Shown here: positions 56,884 to 64,000 of the stretch, piece after piece
How the letters are laid out: the number at the start of each line of letters is the position of its first letter
Position numbering within the stretch: the first letter of the stretch is position 1
NCBI RefSeq assembly: GCF_009720485.1
Contig: NZ_CP045245.1
Location: forward strand, 3,286,001 to 3,350,000
DNA: 64,000 nt
Source of the DNA: Cellulomonas sp. JZ18
Lineage (GTDB): Bacteria; Actinomycetota; Actinomycetes; Actinomycetales; Cellulomonadaceae
Reading direction: 5' to 3'
The notes under the pieces: model-generated
What the model was told of the DNA's origin: nothing
The model's database searches: none
The model's input: the letters and a program-made list of their open reading frames with translations, nothing else
Position numbers and translations under genes: made by a program

Positions 56884-57267
56884 TCAGGCCTCGAGCTTGT
56901 CCGCGACGGCGCGCAGCATCGTGGCGTACTGCGCGGCACGGGCACCCTCGGGGTAGCGCCCGCGGCGCAGGTCGTTGCCGACCTTGTCGAGGACCTTGAT
57001 GAGGTCCTCGACGACGACCGCCATCTCGTCCGCGCGGGGGCGCTTGGCCTTGACGACCGACGGGACCGGGTCGAGCACGGTCACCGAGAGCGCCTGGGGG
57101 CCGCGCCGCCCGTCGGCCACGCCGTAGTCCACGCGCGTGCCGGGCTTGGGCGCGGTCACGCCCGCGGGCAGCGCGGAGGCGTGCAGGAACACCTCGCCAC
57201 CGTCGTCGCCGGCGATGAAGCCGAAGCCACGCTCGGTGTCGAACCACTTGACCTTGCCGGTAGGCAC
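56884..57267 (-). CDS. Cold-shock-type RNA/DNA-binding protein with C-terminal extension
   Basis: The 127-residue product has a cold-shock domain (1-66): KVKWFDTERGFGFIAGD (RNP1) and EVFLHASAL (RNP2), then a helical extension (70-127) seen in actinobacterial long CSPs (VVKAKRPRADEMAVVVEDLI). GTG 57267 has GAGGAG eight bases before. It is the first gene of the trio described above, and may bind its own long leader. Confidence 0.92.
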   Translation of the reverse strand: MPTGKVKWFDTERGFGFIAGDDGGEVFLHASALPAGVTAPKPGTRVDYGVADGRRGPQALSVTVLDPVPSVVKAKRPRADEMAVVVEDLIKVLDKVGNDLRRGRYPEGARAAQYATMLRAVADKLEA

Positions 57268-57406
57268 CGCCGACTCCTCGCAAAGACACGTGCGTCCACG
57301 GACGGTGGACGCAGCGTCCAGGCTACCGGGCCGCGCACGCGCTTTCGTGCGACGTCCGCGCACGACGGGGACGGCGGACGTCGGTGCCCGGTGCTGGACT
57401 GTCGGC

Positions 57407-57898
57407 GTGGACACGGCGCGCGGGGACGACGGCGGACGGGGCGGCACGACGACGGGCCCGGACGCGGGGACGGACGAGGGCGCGGTCGGGGGAACGGGCG
57501 CGGGTACCGACGAGGGCACCGGCGCGGTTACCGACGCGGGCACGGACCGGACCACCGCGTGGGCCGGCGCCCGTGCCCGGCTGCACGCGCTGCGGGCGGA
57601 GGCGGCCGAGCGACTCGCGTCGCTCGGCGCCGCCCGCACCGACGTCGTCGACGCGGCGCGCGGCGCGAACGTGGACGACGAGCACGACCCCGAGGGGGCG
57701 ACCATCGCGTTCGAGCGCGCCCAGCTCGAGGCGCTCGCCGCGGACGCGCGCCGACGGGTGGCCGAGGTCGACGCCGCGCTCGCCCGCCTGGACGCCGGCA
57801 CCTACGGGGTGTGCGCGGTCGGCGGGGAGGCCATCGACGCCGCACGCCTGGAGGCGCGACCGACCGCGACGACCTGCGTGCGGCACGCGTCGTCGTGA
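57407..57898 (+). CDS. Degenerate TraR/DksA-type zinc-finger-like protein
   Basis: The 163-residue product has a Gly/Thr/Asp-rich N-terminus (about 1-50), a coiled-coil-like helix pair (ARARLHALRAEAAERLASLG through AALARLDAGTYGVCAVG) and a C-terminal region like DksA. Of four zinc ligands only two cysteines are visible (T-Y-G-V-C and T-T-C-V-R-H), with the others replaced. It may not bind zinc. GTG 57407 is assumed; the compositionally odd N-terminus could be mispredicted. Divergent from the cold-shock gene. Confidence 0.7.
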   Translation: MDTARGDDGGRGGTTTGPDAGTDEGAVGGTGAGTDEGTGAVTDAGTDRTTAWAGARARLHALRAEAAERLASLGAARTDVVDAARGANVDDEHDPEGATIAFERAQLEALAADARRRVAEVDAALARLDAGTYGVCAVGGEAIDAARLEARPTATTCVRHASS

Positions 57899-57961
57899 CG
57901 CCGCCCGGGTCGTGCCGCGCGCGTCCGGAGGCCGGTCCCGGGCGACGCGCCGGTCAGCCGG

Positions 57962-59194
57962 TCAGCCCTGCGCGAGCCGGTCGAGCGCGAGCGCCGCGAG
58001 CAGCGCGGAGCCCTGTACGAGCGCCTCGTCCGCGTAGCGCGAGCGCGGCGAGTGGTTGTACGGCGCGGTCGCCGGGTCCGCGTCCGGCGGGGTGGCGCCC
58101 AGGAACACGAACGCGCCGGGCACCTCCTGCAGCACGTAGCTGAAGTCCTCCGCGCCGGGCACGGGCGCGTCCGCCGGCACCCACGCGTCGTCGCCGAGCA
58201 GGTCCCGCGCGACGCGCTCGACGCGGGCGGCCTCCGCGGGGTCGTTGGACGTCACCGGGTAGCCGCGCTCGTAGTCGACGGTCGCGGACAGCCCGTGGGC
58301 GGCGGCGACGTGCTCGGCCAGGCGCGCGATGCGCTCCGGCGCGGCGGCGTGCGTGGCGGCGCTGAACGTGCGGATCGTCGCCTCGAGGTGCGCGTCGTCC
58401 GGGATCACGTTGCTGCGGTTGCCGGCGAGGATGTGCCCGACCGTGACGACGACGGGGTCGAACACGTCGAACTGGCGCGTCACCATCGCCTGCAGCGCGA
58501 GCGTGATCTCGGCGGCCACGGTCACCGGGTCCTGCGCGAGGTGCGGCTTCGAGGCGTGGCCGCCGCGCCCGTGCACCGTGATCCGCACGTTGTCCGACGC
58601 CGCCATCATCGTGCCCGGGCGGCCCGAGACGACGCCCGCGGGCAGCAGCGAGGAGACCACGTGCAGCCCGTACGCGGCGACGACGCGCGGGCCGGCGGCC
58701 TCCAGCACGCCCTCCTCGATCATGAGGCGGGCGCCGTGCCACCCCTCCTCACCGGGCTGGAACATGAGGACGACCGAGCCGGCGACCTCGTCGCGGCGCG
58801 CCGCCAGGAGGCGTGCCGCGCCGACGAGCCCCGCGACGTGCATGTCGTGCCCGCACGCGTGCATCACGCCGGGGCGCTCGGAGGCGAACTCCTCGCCCGT
58901 CTCCTCGGCGACGGGCAGGGCGTCCATGTCACCGCGCAGCAGCACCGCCGGACCCGGCCGCGTGCCGCGCAGCACCGCGGTGACGGACGACAGCCCGCGT
59001 CCCGTGTGCACCTCGAGGCCGAGGTCCGCGAGCGCGTCCAGCACGAGCCGCTGCGTCGCGGGCAGGTCGAGGCCGAGCTCGGGGACGCGGTGCAGCGCGT
59101 GGCGCAGCCCCGCGGTCGCGGGCAGGTCCGCGCGCGCGTCCGCCAGCAGCCCCGTCAGCACGTCGCGGTCCACGTGCGTCCCGTCGTCCACCAC
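57962..59194 (-). CDS. M20 family amidohydrolase
   Basis: This 410-residue metallo-amidohydrolase (hippurate/N-acyl-amino acid type) has RGDMDALPVAEETG, the metal-binding HACGHDMHVA, E-E-G-W-H-G-A, the dimerisation domain region V-H-G-R-G-G-H-A-S-K-P-H and the C-terminal E-D-F-S-Y-V-L metal residue. GTG 59194, or GTG 59191, is the start with GAGGGG before. The substrate is unknown. The neighbouring gene is divergent. Confidence 0.92.
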   Translation of the reverse strand: MVDDGTHVDRDVLTGLLADARADLPATAGLRHALHRVPELGLDLPATQRLVLDALADLGLEVHTGRGLSSVTAVLRGTRPGPAVLLRGDMDALPVAEETGEEFASERPGVMHACGHDMHVAGLVGAARLLAARRDEVAGSVVLMFQPGEEGWHGARLMIEEGVLEAAGPRVVAAYGLHVVSSLLPAGVVSGRPGTMMAASDNVRITVHGRGGHASKPHLAQDPVTVAAEITLALQAMVTRQFDVFDPVVVTVGHILAGNRSNVIPDDAHLEATIRTFSAATHAAAPERIARLAEHVAAAHGLSATVDYERGYPVTSNDPAEAARVERVARDLLGDDAWVPADAPVPGAEDFSYVLQEVPGAFVFLGATPPDADPATAPYNHSPRSRYADEALVQGSALLAALALDRLAQG

Positions 59195-59309
59195 GCTCGT
59201 CCCACCCCTCGCCCCGTCGGTCGCTCCCACCCTCCCACACAAGGCTGCGCCGCCCTCCGGGACCCCTGCCGCCGCCCACGCGGCGCGCGGCGCTCGTATC
59301 GTGGTGCGG

Positions 59310-61775
59310 ATGGCCTCGTTCTCCGGGTACCTGCGCGCACGCAGCGACGACGACCTCGTCGCGCTGCTGACGCGCCGTCCCGACCTGGCCACGCCCTCCC
59401 CGGCGACCCTCGCGTCGCTCGCGGCACGTGCGACGAGCCGCTCCAGCCTGGACCGGGCGCTGGCGGGCGTGGACGCGCTGGTCCTGCAGGTCGTCGAGGC
59501 GGTCGTGGTGCTGACCGAGGACCCGCAGGCGCCGGCACCGTCGTGCGCCGAGGTCGTGGCCGCCGTCGGGGCCGAGGGGGCGGACGACGCGGCCGCGGTC
59601 CGGCGGGCCGTGGACGCCGCGGTGGACCTGGCCCTGCTGTGGACCGAGGGCGACGGGCTGCACGCCGCACCGGGCCTCGCCGACGCCCTCGGGGCCACGC
59701 CCGCGGGCCTCGCCCCGACCGCGTCCGCCGCCGACCGCCGGCGCGTCGCGGAGGCCCCCGCGGACCCGCGCGCGTTGCTCGCGGACGCCCCGGCGGGTGC
59801 CGCGCAGGTCGTCGACGCGCTCCTGTGGGGTCCCCCGGTCGGCCGGGCGCCCGCCGGTGGGCCGGCGGCGCGCGCCGTCGAGTGGCTCGTCACCCACGGC
59901 GTGCTCGCGCGCGGAGACGAGCGGCACGTCGTCCTGCCGCGTGACGTCGCCCTGCGGCTGCGCGGCGGGCGCACGCACCGGGCCCCCGCGCTCGCGCCGG
60001 ACCTCACCGCGGTCCCCGTGCGGCCCGCGGCCCTCGTCGCCGCGGAGTCCACGGGTGCGGCCGAGCGCGTCGTGCGGCTCGTGCGCCAGCTCCTGCAGCT
60101 GTGGGAGCAGTCCCCGCCGGGCGTCCTGCGGGCGGGCGGGCTCGGGTCGCGCGACCTGCGGCGCACCGCGCAGGCGCTGGACGTGGAGGAGGCGGAGGCC
60201 GCCTGGCTCGTGGAGACCGCGGCGTCGGCGGGCCTGCTCGCCGACGACGGCGAGGAGAGCCCGTCGTTCGTGCCGACCGTCGAGGCGGACGTCTGGGACG
60301 AGGAGGACGTGCCGCACCGGTGGGCGCGGCTCGCCCGCGCGTGGCTGCTGTCGGCGCGCACGCCCTGGCTGGTCGGCGAGCGGGACGAGCGCGGCGCGCT
60401 GCGGGCGGCCCTCGACCCGGAGCTCGCGCGGCCGTGGGTGCCGCGGCTGCGCCGCTCGGTGCTGGAGGTGCCGGCCGGGCTCGCCCCGGGGTCGGCGCCC
60501 GACGCCGGGTCGGTGCACGCCCTGCTGCGCTGGCGCACGCCGCGGTCGGTGCCGCCGCGCACGAGCGTCGACGCCGTGCTGCGGGAGGCCGCCCTGCTGG
60601 GCGTGCTCGGGGCGGGTGCGCTGTCGTCGGCCGGCCGCGCCCTGCTCGAGGAGGACGCGGCCCTGGACGCGGGCGACGCCGTCGCGGTCCCCGACCCGGC
60701 GGCCGCCCTGGCCGCGGACCTGCCGGCCGCCGTCGACGAGGTGCTGCTCCAGGGCGACCTCACGGGCGTCGTGCCGGGCCGGCCGAGCCCCGAGCTCGAG
60801 GACCTGCTCGAGTCCGCCGCCCGCGTGGAGTCGCGGGGCGGCGCGCTGACGGTCCGGTTCACCGCCGAGACCGTGCGGCGCGCGCTCGACGCCGGCGCGT
60901 CCGCGGACGACCTGCTCGCCCGGCTCGGGACGGCGTCGCGCGGCCGCGTCCCGCAGCCGCTGGAGTACCTGGTCCGGGACGTCGCCCGCCGGCACGGGCG
61001 CCTGCGTGCCGGCGCCGCGTCCGCGTACGTGCGCTCGGACGACCCGGCGCTGCTGGCCGGGCTCGCGGAGGACCCGCGCCTGGCGGACCTCGGGCTGCGG
61101 GCCCTCGCGCCGACCGTCCTCGTCGCGGACGCCACGACCGCCGAGCTCCTCGCGGTGCTGCGCGCCCGGGGGCTGGCGCCCGTGGCGGAGGACGCCCGCG
61201 GCACGGTCGTGCACGCGGCCGCACCGGTCCGGCGGGTGCGGGGGCGTGCGGCGGTGCGGGCCCGGCGGCGCGCGGTCGACGGGGGTGCGGTGCACCAGCC
61301 GGACGTGCGGGCGCGCGCGGCCCGCGTCGTGGACGTCCTGCGGCGCGCCGACGCGAGCGCGGTGCCGGTGACCGGCCCCGACGACGGGCCCGGGGACGGG
61401 CCCGGCGAGGGCCCCGCCGACGACCTGTCGGCGCGGGCGGCCGCGGTCGCCGAGCGGGCCCGCGTCGCGCGGTCGGGCCCGGGCCGGTCCCCGGTCACCG
61501 GTGCGCGGACGACGACGAGCGGTCCGGCCCGGTCGTCGTCGGGCGGAACAACCGACCCCGCGGACGCGTTGCTGCTGCTGCGCGAGGCGGCCCAGGCCCG
61601 CACGCTCGTCTGGGTCGAGATGGTCGGTCCCGACGGCCGGTCGGACCGGCGGCTCGTGCGTCCGCTGCGCGTCGAGGGCGGTCGCCTGCGCGCGCTCGAC
61701 CCGCGCCGCGAGGCCGAGCTGACCGTCGCGGTGCACCGCATCGCGTCCGTCGTCCCCGCCGACGCGCCCGACTGA
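59310..61775 (+). CDS. Helicase-associated domain protein (XPB/Ssl2 accessory)
   Basis: The 821-residue protein has no helicase motor but carries the conserved helicase-associated winged-helix modules found beside the XPB helicase in actinobacteria (FSGYLRARSDDDLVALLTRRPDL at the start; LLLLREAAQARTLVWVEMVG near the end, resembling a WYL-like regulator). The middle is Ala/Leu-rich. ATG 59310 is favoured over GTG 59301/59304. It lies 58 bases before the XPB gene, so the pair is one unit. Confidence 0.85.
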   Translation: MASFSGYLRARSDDDLVALLTRRPDLATPSPATLASLAARATSRSSLDRALAGVDALVLQVVEAVVVLTEDPQAPAPSCAEVVAAVGAEGADDAAAVRRAVDAAVDLALLWTEGDGLHAAPGLADALGATPAGLAPTASAADRRRVAEAPADPRALLADAPAGAAQVVDALLWGPPVGRAPAGGPAARAVEWLVTHGVLARGDERHVVLPRDVALRLRGGRTHRAPALAPDLTAVPVRPAALVAAESTGAAERVVRLVRQLLQLWEQSPPGVLRAGGLGSRDLRRTAQALDVEEAEAAWLVETAASAGLLADDGEESPSFVPTVEADVWDEEDVPHRWARLARAWLLSARTPWLVGERDERGALRAALDPELARPWVPRLRRSVLEVPAGLAPGSAPDAGSVHALLRWRTPRSVPPRTSVDAVLREAALLGVLGAGALSSAGRALLEEDAALDAGDAVAVPDPAAALAADLPAAVDEVLLQGDLTGVVPGRPSPELEDLLESAARVESRGGALTVRFTAETVRRALDAGASADDLLARLGTASRGRVPQPLEYLVRDVARRHGRLRAGAASAYVRSDDPALLAGLAEDPRLADLGLRALAPTVLVADATTAELLAVLRARGLAPVAEDARGTVVHAAAPVRRVRGRAAVRARRRAVDGGAVHQPDVRARAARVVDVLRRADASAVPVTGPDDGPGDGPGEGPADDLSARAAAVAERARVARSGPGRSPVTGARTTTSGPARSSSGGTTDPADALLLLREAAQARTLVWVEMVGPDGRSDRRLVRPLRVEGGRLRALDPRREAELTVAVHRIASVVPADAPD

Positions 61776-61833
61776 CGACCGCACGACCCGCCGCCCCGTC
61801 CCGGGCGGTGCCCCGACCACGGAGGAGAACCGC

Positions 61834-63480
61834 GTGCCCGACGGCCCGCTCATCGTCCAGAGCGACAAGACGCTCCTGCTGGAGGTCGACCACGACCTCG
61901 CGGACGCCTGCCGTCGCGCCATCGCCCCGTTCGCCGAGCTCGAGCGCGCGCCGGAGCACGTGCACACGTACCGCCTGACGCCGCTGGGCCTGTGGAACGC
62001 GCGCGCCGCGGGGCACGACGCCGAGCAGGTCGTCGACGTGCTGCTCGAGTACAGCCGCTACCCGGTCCCGCACGCGCTGCTCGTCGACGTCGCGGAGACG
62101 ATGGCCCGCTACGGGCGGCTGCAGCTCGTCCAGCACCCGGTGCACGGCCTGGTCCTGCACGCGCTCGACCCGGCGGTGCTCGTCGAGGTCATGCGGTCCA
62201 AGAAGACCGCGGGGCTGCTGGGCGCACGCATCGACGAGACCGACGTCGTCGTGCACGCGTCCGAGCGCGGGCACCTCAAGCAAGTGCTGCTCAAGCTCGG
62301 CTGGCCGGCGGAGGACCTGGCGGGCTACGTCGACGGCGAGGCGCACCCGATCGCGCTCGCCGAGGACGGCTGGACGCTGCGGCCGTACCAGAACCAGGCG
62401 GTCGAGAACTTCTGGCACGGCGGCTCGGGCGTCGTCGTCCTGCCCTGCGGCGCCGGCAAGACGCTCGTGGGCGCCGGCGCGATGGCGAAGAGCTCGACGA
62501 CCACGCTCATCCTCGTCACCAACACGGTCAGCGCCCGGCAGTGGCGCGACGAGCTGGTGAAGCGCACGTCGCTCACGGAGGACGAGATCGGCGAGTACTC
62601 CGGCACGCGCAAGGAGATCCGCCCCGTCACGATCGCGACCTACCAGGTGCTGACGACGAAGCGGAAGGGCGTGTACACGCACCTCGAGCTGCTCGACGCG
62701 CGCGACTGGGGCCTGGTCGTCTACGACGAGGTGCACCTGCTGCCCGCACCGATCTTCCGGATGACCGCGGACCTGCAGGCACGCCGCCGGCTCGGCCTGA
62801 CCGCGACGCTCGTGCGGGAGGACGGCCGCGAGGACGAGGTCTTCTCGCTCATCGGCCCCAAGCGGTTCGACGCGCCGTGGAAGGACATCGAGGCGCAGGG
62901 CTACATCGCGCCCGCGGAGTGCGTCGAGGTGCGCCTGACGCTGCCCGACCACGAGCGGATGCTCTACGCGACCGCCGAGCCGGAGGAGCGGTACCGCCTG
63001 GCGGCGACGGCCGACGGCAAGCAGCGCGTCGTCGACCAGGTCGTCGCGAAGCACGCCGGTGAGCCGACCCTCGTCATCGGGCAGTACCTGGACCAGCTGC
63101 ACGAGATCGCCGAGCACATCGGCGCCGACGTCATCACCGGCGAGACGCCCGTGAAGGAGCGGCAGCGGCTGTTCGACGCGTTCCGGTCCGGGGAGATCAC
63201 CAAGCTGGTGGTGTCCAAGGTGGCGAACTTCTCGATCGACCTGCCCGAGGCGTCGGTCGCGATCCAGGTGTCGGGGTCGTTCGGCTCCCGCCAGGAGGAG
63301 GCGCAGCGCCTGGGCCGCATCATGCGCCCGAAGGCGTCCGGCAAGACGGCGCATTTCTACACGGTGGTCGCACGCGACACGGTCGACCAGGAGTTCGCGG
63401 CCCACCGTCAGCGCTTCCTGGCGGAGCAGGGGTACGCCTACACCATCGTCGACGCGGAGGACCTGGGCGTAGCGAAGTGA
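61834..63480 (+). CDS. XPB-type DNA repair helicase
   Basis: The 548-residue SF2 helicase has an N-terminal damage-recognition-like domain, Walker A LPCGAGKTLVGA, motif II VYDEVHLL, motif III LTAT and motif VI QRLGRIMRPKA. It unwinds DNA 3'-5' in repair. GTG 61834 has GGAGGA just before. The C-terminal DAEDLGVAK lies within the first of three palindromic 90-bp repeats. Confidence 0.94.
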   Translation: MPDGPLIVQSDKTLLLEVDHDLADACRRAIAPFAELERAPEHVHTYRLTPLGLWNARAAGHDAEQVVDVLLEYSRYPVPHALLVDVAETMARYGRLQLVQHPVHGLVLHALDPAVLVEVMRSKKTAGLLGARIDETDVVVHASERGHLKQVLLKLGWPAEDLAGYVDGEAHPIALAEDGWTLRPYQNQAVENFWHGGSGVVVLPCGAGKTLVGAGAMAKSSTTTLILVTNTVSARQWRDELVKRTSLTEDEIGEYSGTRKEIRPVTIATYQVLTTKRKGVYTHLELLDARDWGLVVYDEVHLLPAPIFRMTADLQARRRLGLTATLVREDGREDEVFSLIGPKRFDAPWKDIEAQGYIAPAECVEVRLTLPDHERMLYATAEPEERYRLAATADGKQRVVDQVVAKHAGEPTLVIGQYLDQLHEIAEHIGADVITGETPVKERQRLFDAFRSGEITKLVVSKVANFSIDLPEASVAIQVSGSFGSRQEEAQRLGRIMRPKASGKTAHFYTVVARDTVDQEFAAHRQRFLAEQGYAYTIVDAEDLGVAK

Positions 63481-63672
63481 GCGGTGGGGGTCGCGCAGCG
63501 GCACCCGCCGATCGCTTCGCGCAGCCCAGGTCCGACCACGGGAACGGAGGACCTGGGCGTAGCGAAGTAGAGGGTGGGGGCGCGCCAGCGCACCCGCCCG
63601 GCACGGAGCGCAGCCCAGATCCGACCACGAGCACCACGGACCTGGGCGTAGCGAAGGAGAGGGTGGGGCCGC
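63459..63672 (+). repeat. Three tandem ~90-bp palindromic units at the end of the XPB gene
   Basis: GGACCTGGGCGTAGCGAAG occurs at 63459, 63549 and 63638 (intervals 90 and 89). In the first two units CTTCGCGCAGCCCAGGTCC-like arms follow 37 bases later, so each forms a long hairpin (63459-63477 with 63515-63533, three mismatches in 19). The first copy codes for the end of the helicase and includes its stop; the third is partial. A terminator role is likely for the first unit. Confidence 0.8.
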
Positions 63673-63709
63673 ACCGGAATGACGGCGCCGACGTGACGGT
63701 TGCCCCGGC

Positions 63710-64000
63710 ATGACCCTCCTGGACCCGACGACGCACCTCGGCCGGCGCGCGGCGCAGCGGCTCGGCGACGAGCAGGTGGTGTGGTTGACGACGGTCGACC
63801 CCGCCGGTGTGCCGCAGCCGACGCCGGTGTGGTTCTGGTGGACCGGCGACGAGGCGTACGTCGTGAGCCGCCCCCGGCAGGCGAAGCTGCGCAACGTGCG
63901 TGCGCACCCGACCGTCGCGCTGTCGTTCAACACCGACGCGCGTGGCGACGACGTGCAGGTCCTGACCGGGACCGCCGCGGTGGCGGACGGCCCTCTCCCC
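63710..64000 (+). CDS. PPOX-type F420-dependent oxidoreductase (partial, runs off the end)
   Basis: The first 97 residues are visible: start at ATG 63710, then HLGRRAAQRLGDEQVVWLTT, VDPAGVPQPTPVWFWW and a PRQAKLRNVRAHPTVALSF block. This is the split-barrel flavin/F420-binding fold of the pyridoxamine oxidase-like class. The reading is open to the window end. Cofactor choice is not readable here. Confidence 0.85.
   Translation, partial: MTLLDPTTHLGRRAAQRLGDEQVVWLTTVDPAGVPQPTPVWFWWTGDEAYVVSRPRQAKLRNVRAHPTVALSFNTDARGDDVQVLTGTAAVADGPLP

Noticed and set aside
52885..58143. Longest plus-strand open frame (about 1,750 codons)
   Set aside because: Antisense shadow of the GHKL-ATPase, DUF3027 and cold-shock genes; low-complexity Arg/Val/His composition and no motif.
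63459..63672. CRISPR-like array at the end of the XPB gene
   Set aside because: Repeat intervals are 89-90 bases, the 'spacers' are themselves conserved and palindromic, only three copies exist and no cas gene is nearby.

Overview
The window is about 75% G+C and densely coded, with many GTG starts, stop/start overlaps (ATGA or GTGA) and AGGAG-type ribosome binding sites. This points to a high-G+C actinobacterium. The gene set (class E sortase-type LAVTG surface proteins, an XPB-type helicase pair, DUF3027, DUF2530, DUF4012, an NlpC/P60 hydrolase behind a c-di-AMP riboswitch) fits Cellulomonadaceae or relatives; that family assignment is inference.

Layout. 0-3.7 kb: two right-handed beta-helix proteins and a UDP-glucose dehydrogenase, probably the end of a uronic-acid or exopolysaccharide locus. 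3.7-17 kb: metabolic and housekeeping genes, including an AIM24 protein, gluconate kinase and permease, OsmC, an aldo/keto reductase, a ddaH-rocD arginine-degradation pair with an Lrp regulator, a CAP-domain protein, a two-domain Usp and an HNH nuclease. 17-21.3 kb: a cell-wall hydrolase with its riboswitch, a DtxR-type metalloregulator, serC and a LAVTG surface protein. 21.4-28.3 kb: DUF4012, a MarR-MFS pair, a CAP protein, a second UDP-glucose dehydrogenase, VanZ and a lipoprotein. 28.4-29.9 kb: an NCS2 purine permease.

30.1-49 kb is the centrepiece: a complete Wzx/Wzy-type surface-polysaccharide locus. It has an initiating phosphoglycosyl transferase, a whole pseudaminic acid pathway (PseB, PseC, a PseG-PseH fusion, PseI, a PseF-type cytidylyltransferase), two GT2 glycosyltransferases, a WbsX-type protein, a GT-B-like protein, flippase, polymerase, BY-kinase/chain-length regulator and LMW tyrosine phosphatase. 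It is flanked by a second LAVTG surface protein and a second DUF4012 protein. Seven minus-strand genes (45.6 down to 37.1 kb) are stitched together by four-base stop/start overlaps or a one-base gap. The inferred flow is UDP-GlcNAc to CMP-pseudaminic acid, repeat-unit assembly on a lipid carrier, flipping, polymerisation, and length control by phosphorylation.

49-64 kb is housekeeping: a CAP protein, cstA with a YbdD partner, a very large GHKL-ATPase (sacsin-like) protein, DUF3027, a cold-shock protein, a degenerate DksA-like protein, an M20 amidohydrolase, a helicase-associated protein plus XPB helicase, and the start of a PPOX/F420-type oxidoreductase that runs off the end.

A recurring oddity is that eight genes (gntP, the DtxR-type regulator, serC, the first LAVTG protein, the NCS2 permease, the GT-B-like gene, wbsX-like and the GHKL-ATPase gene) are each broken by what looks like one missing base in a short G or C run. 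In each case adding one base restores a full-length protein whose total length is a multiple of three. Residual indel errors in the assembly are the simplest explanation.
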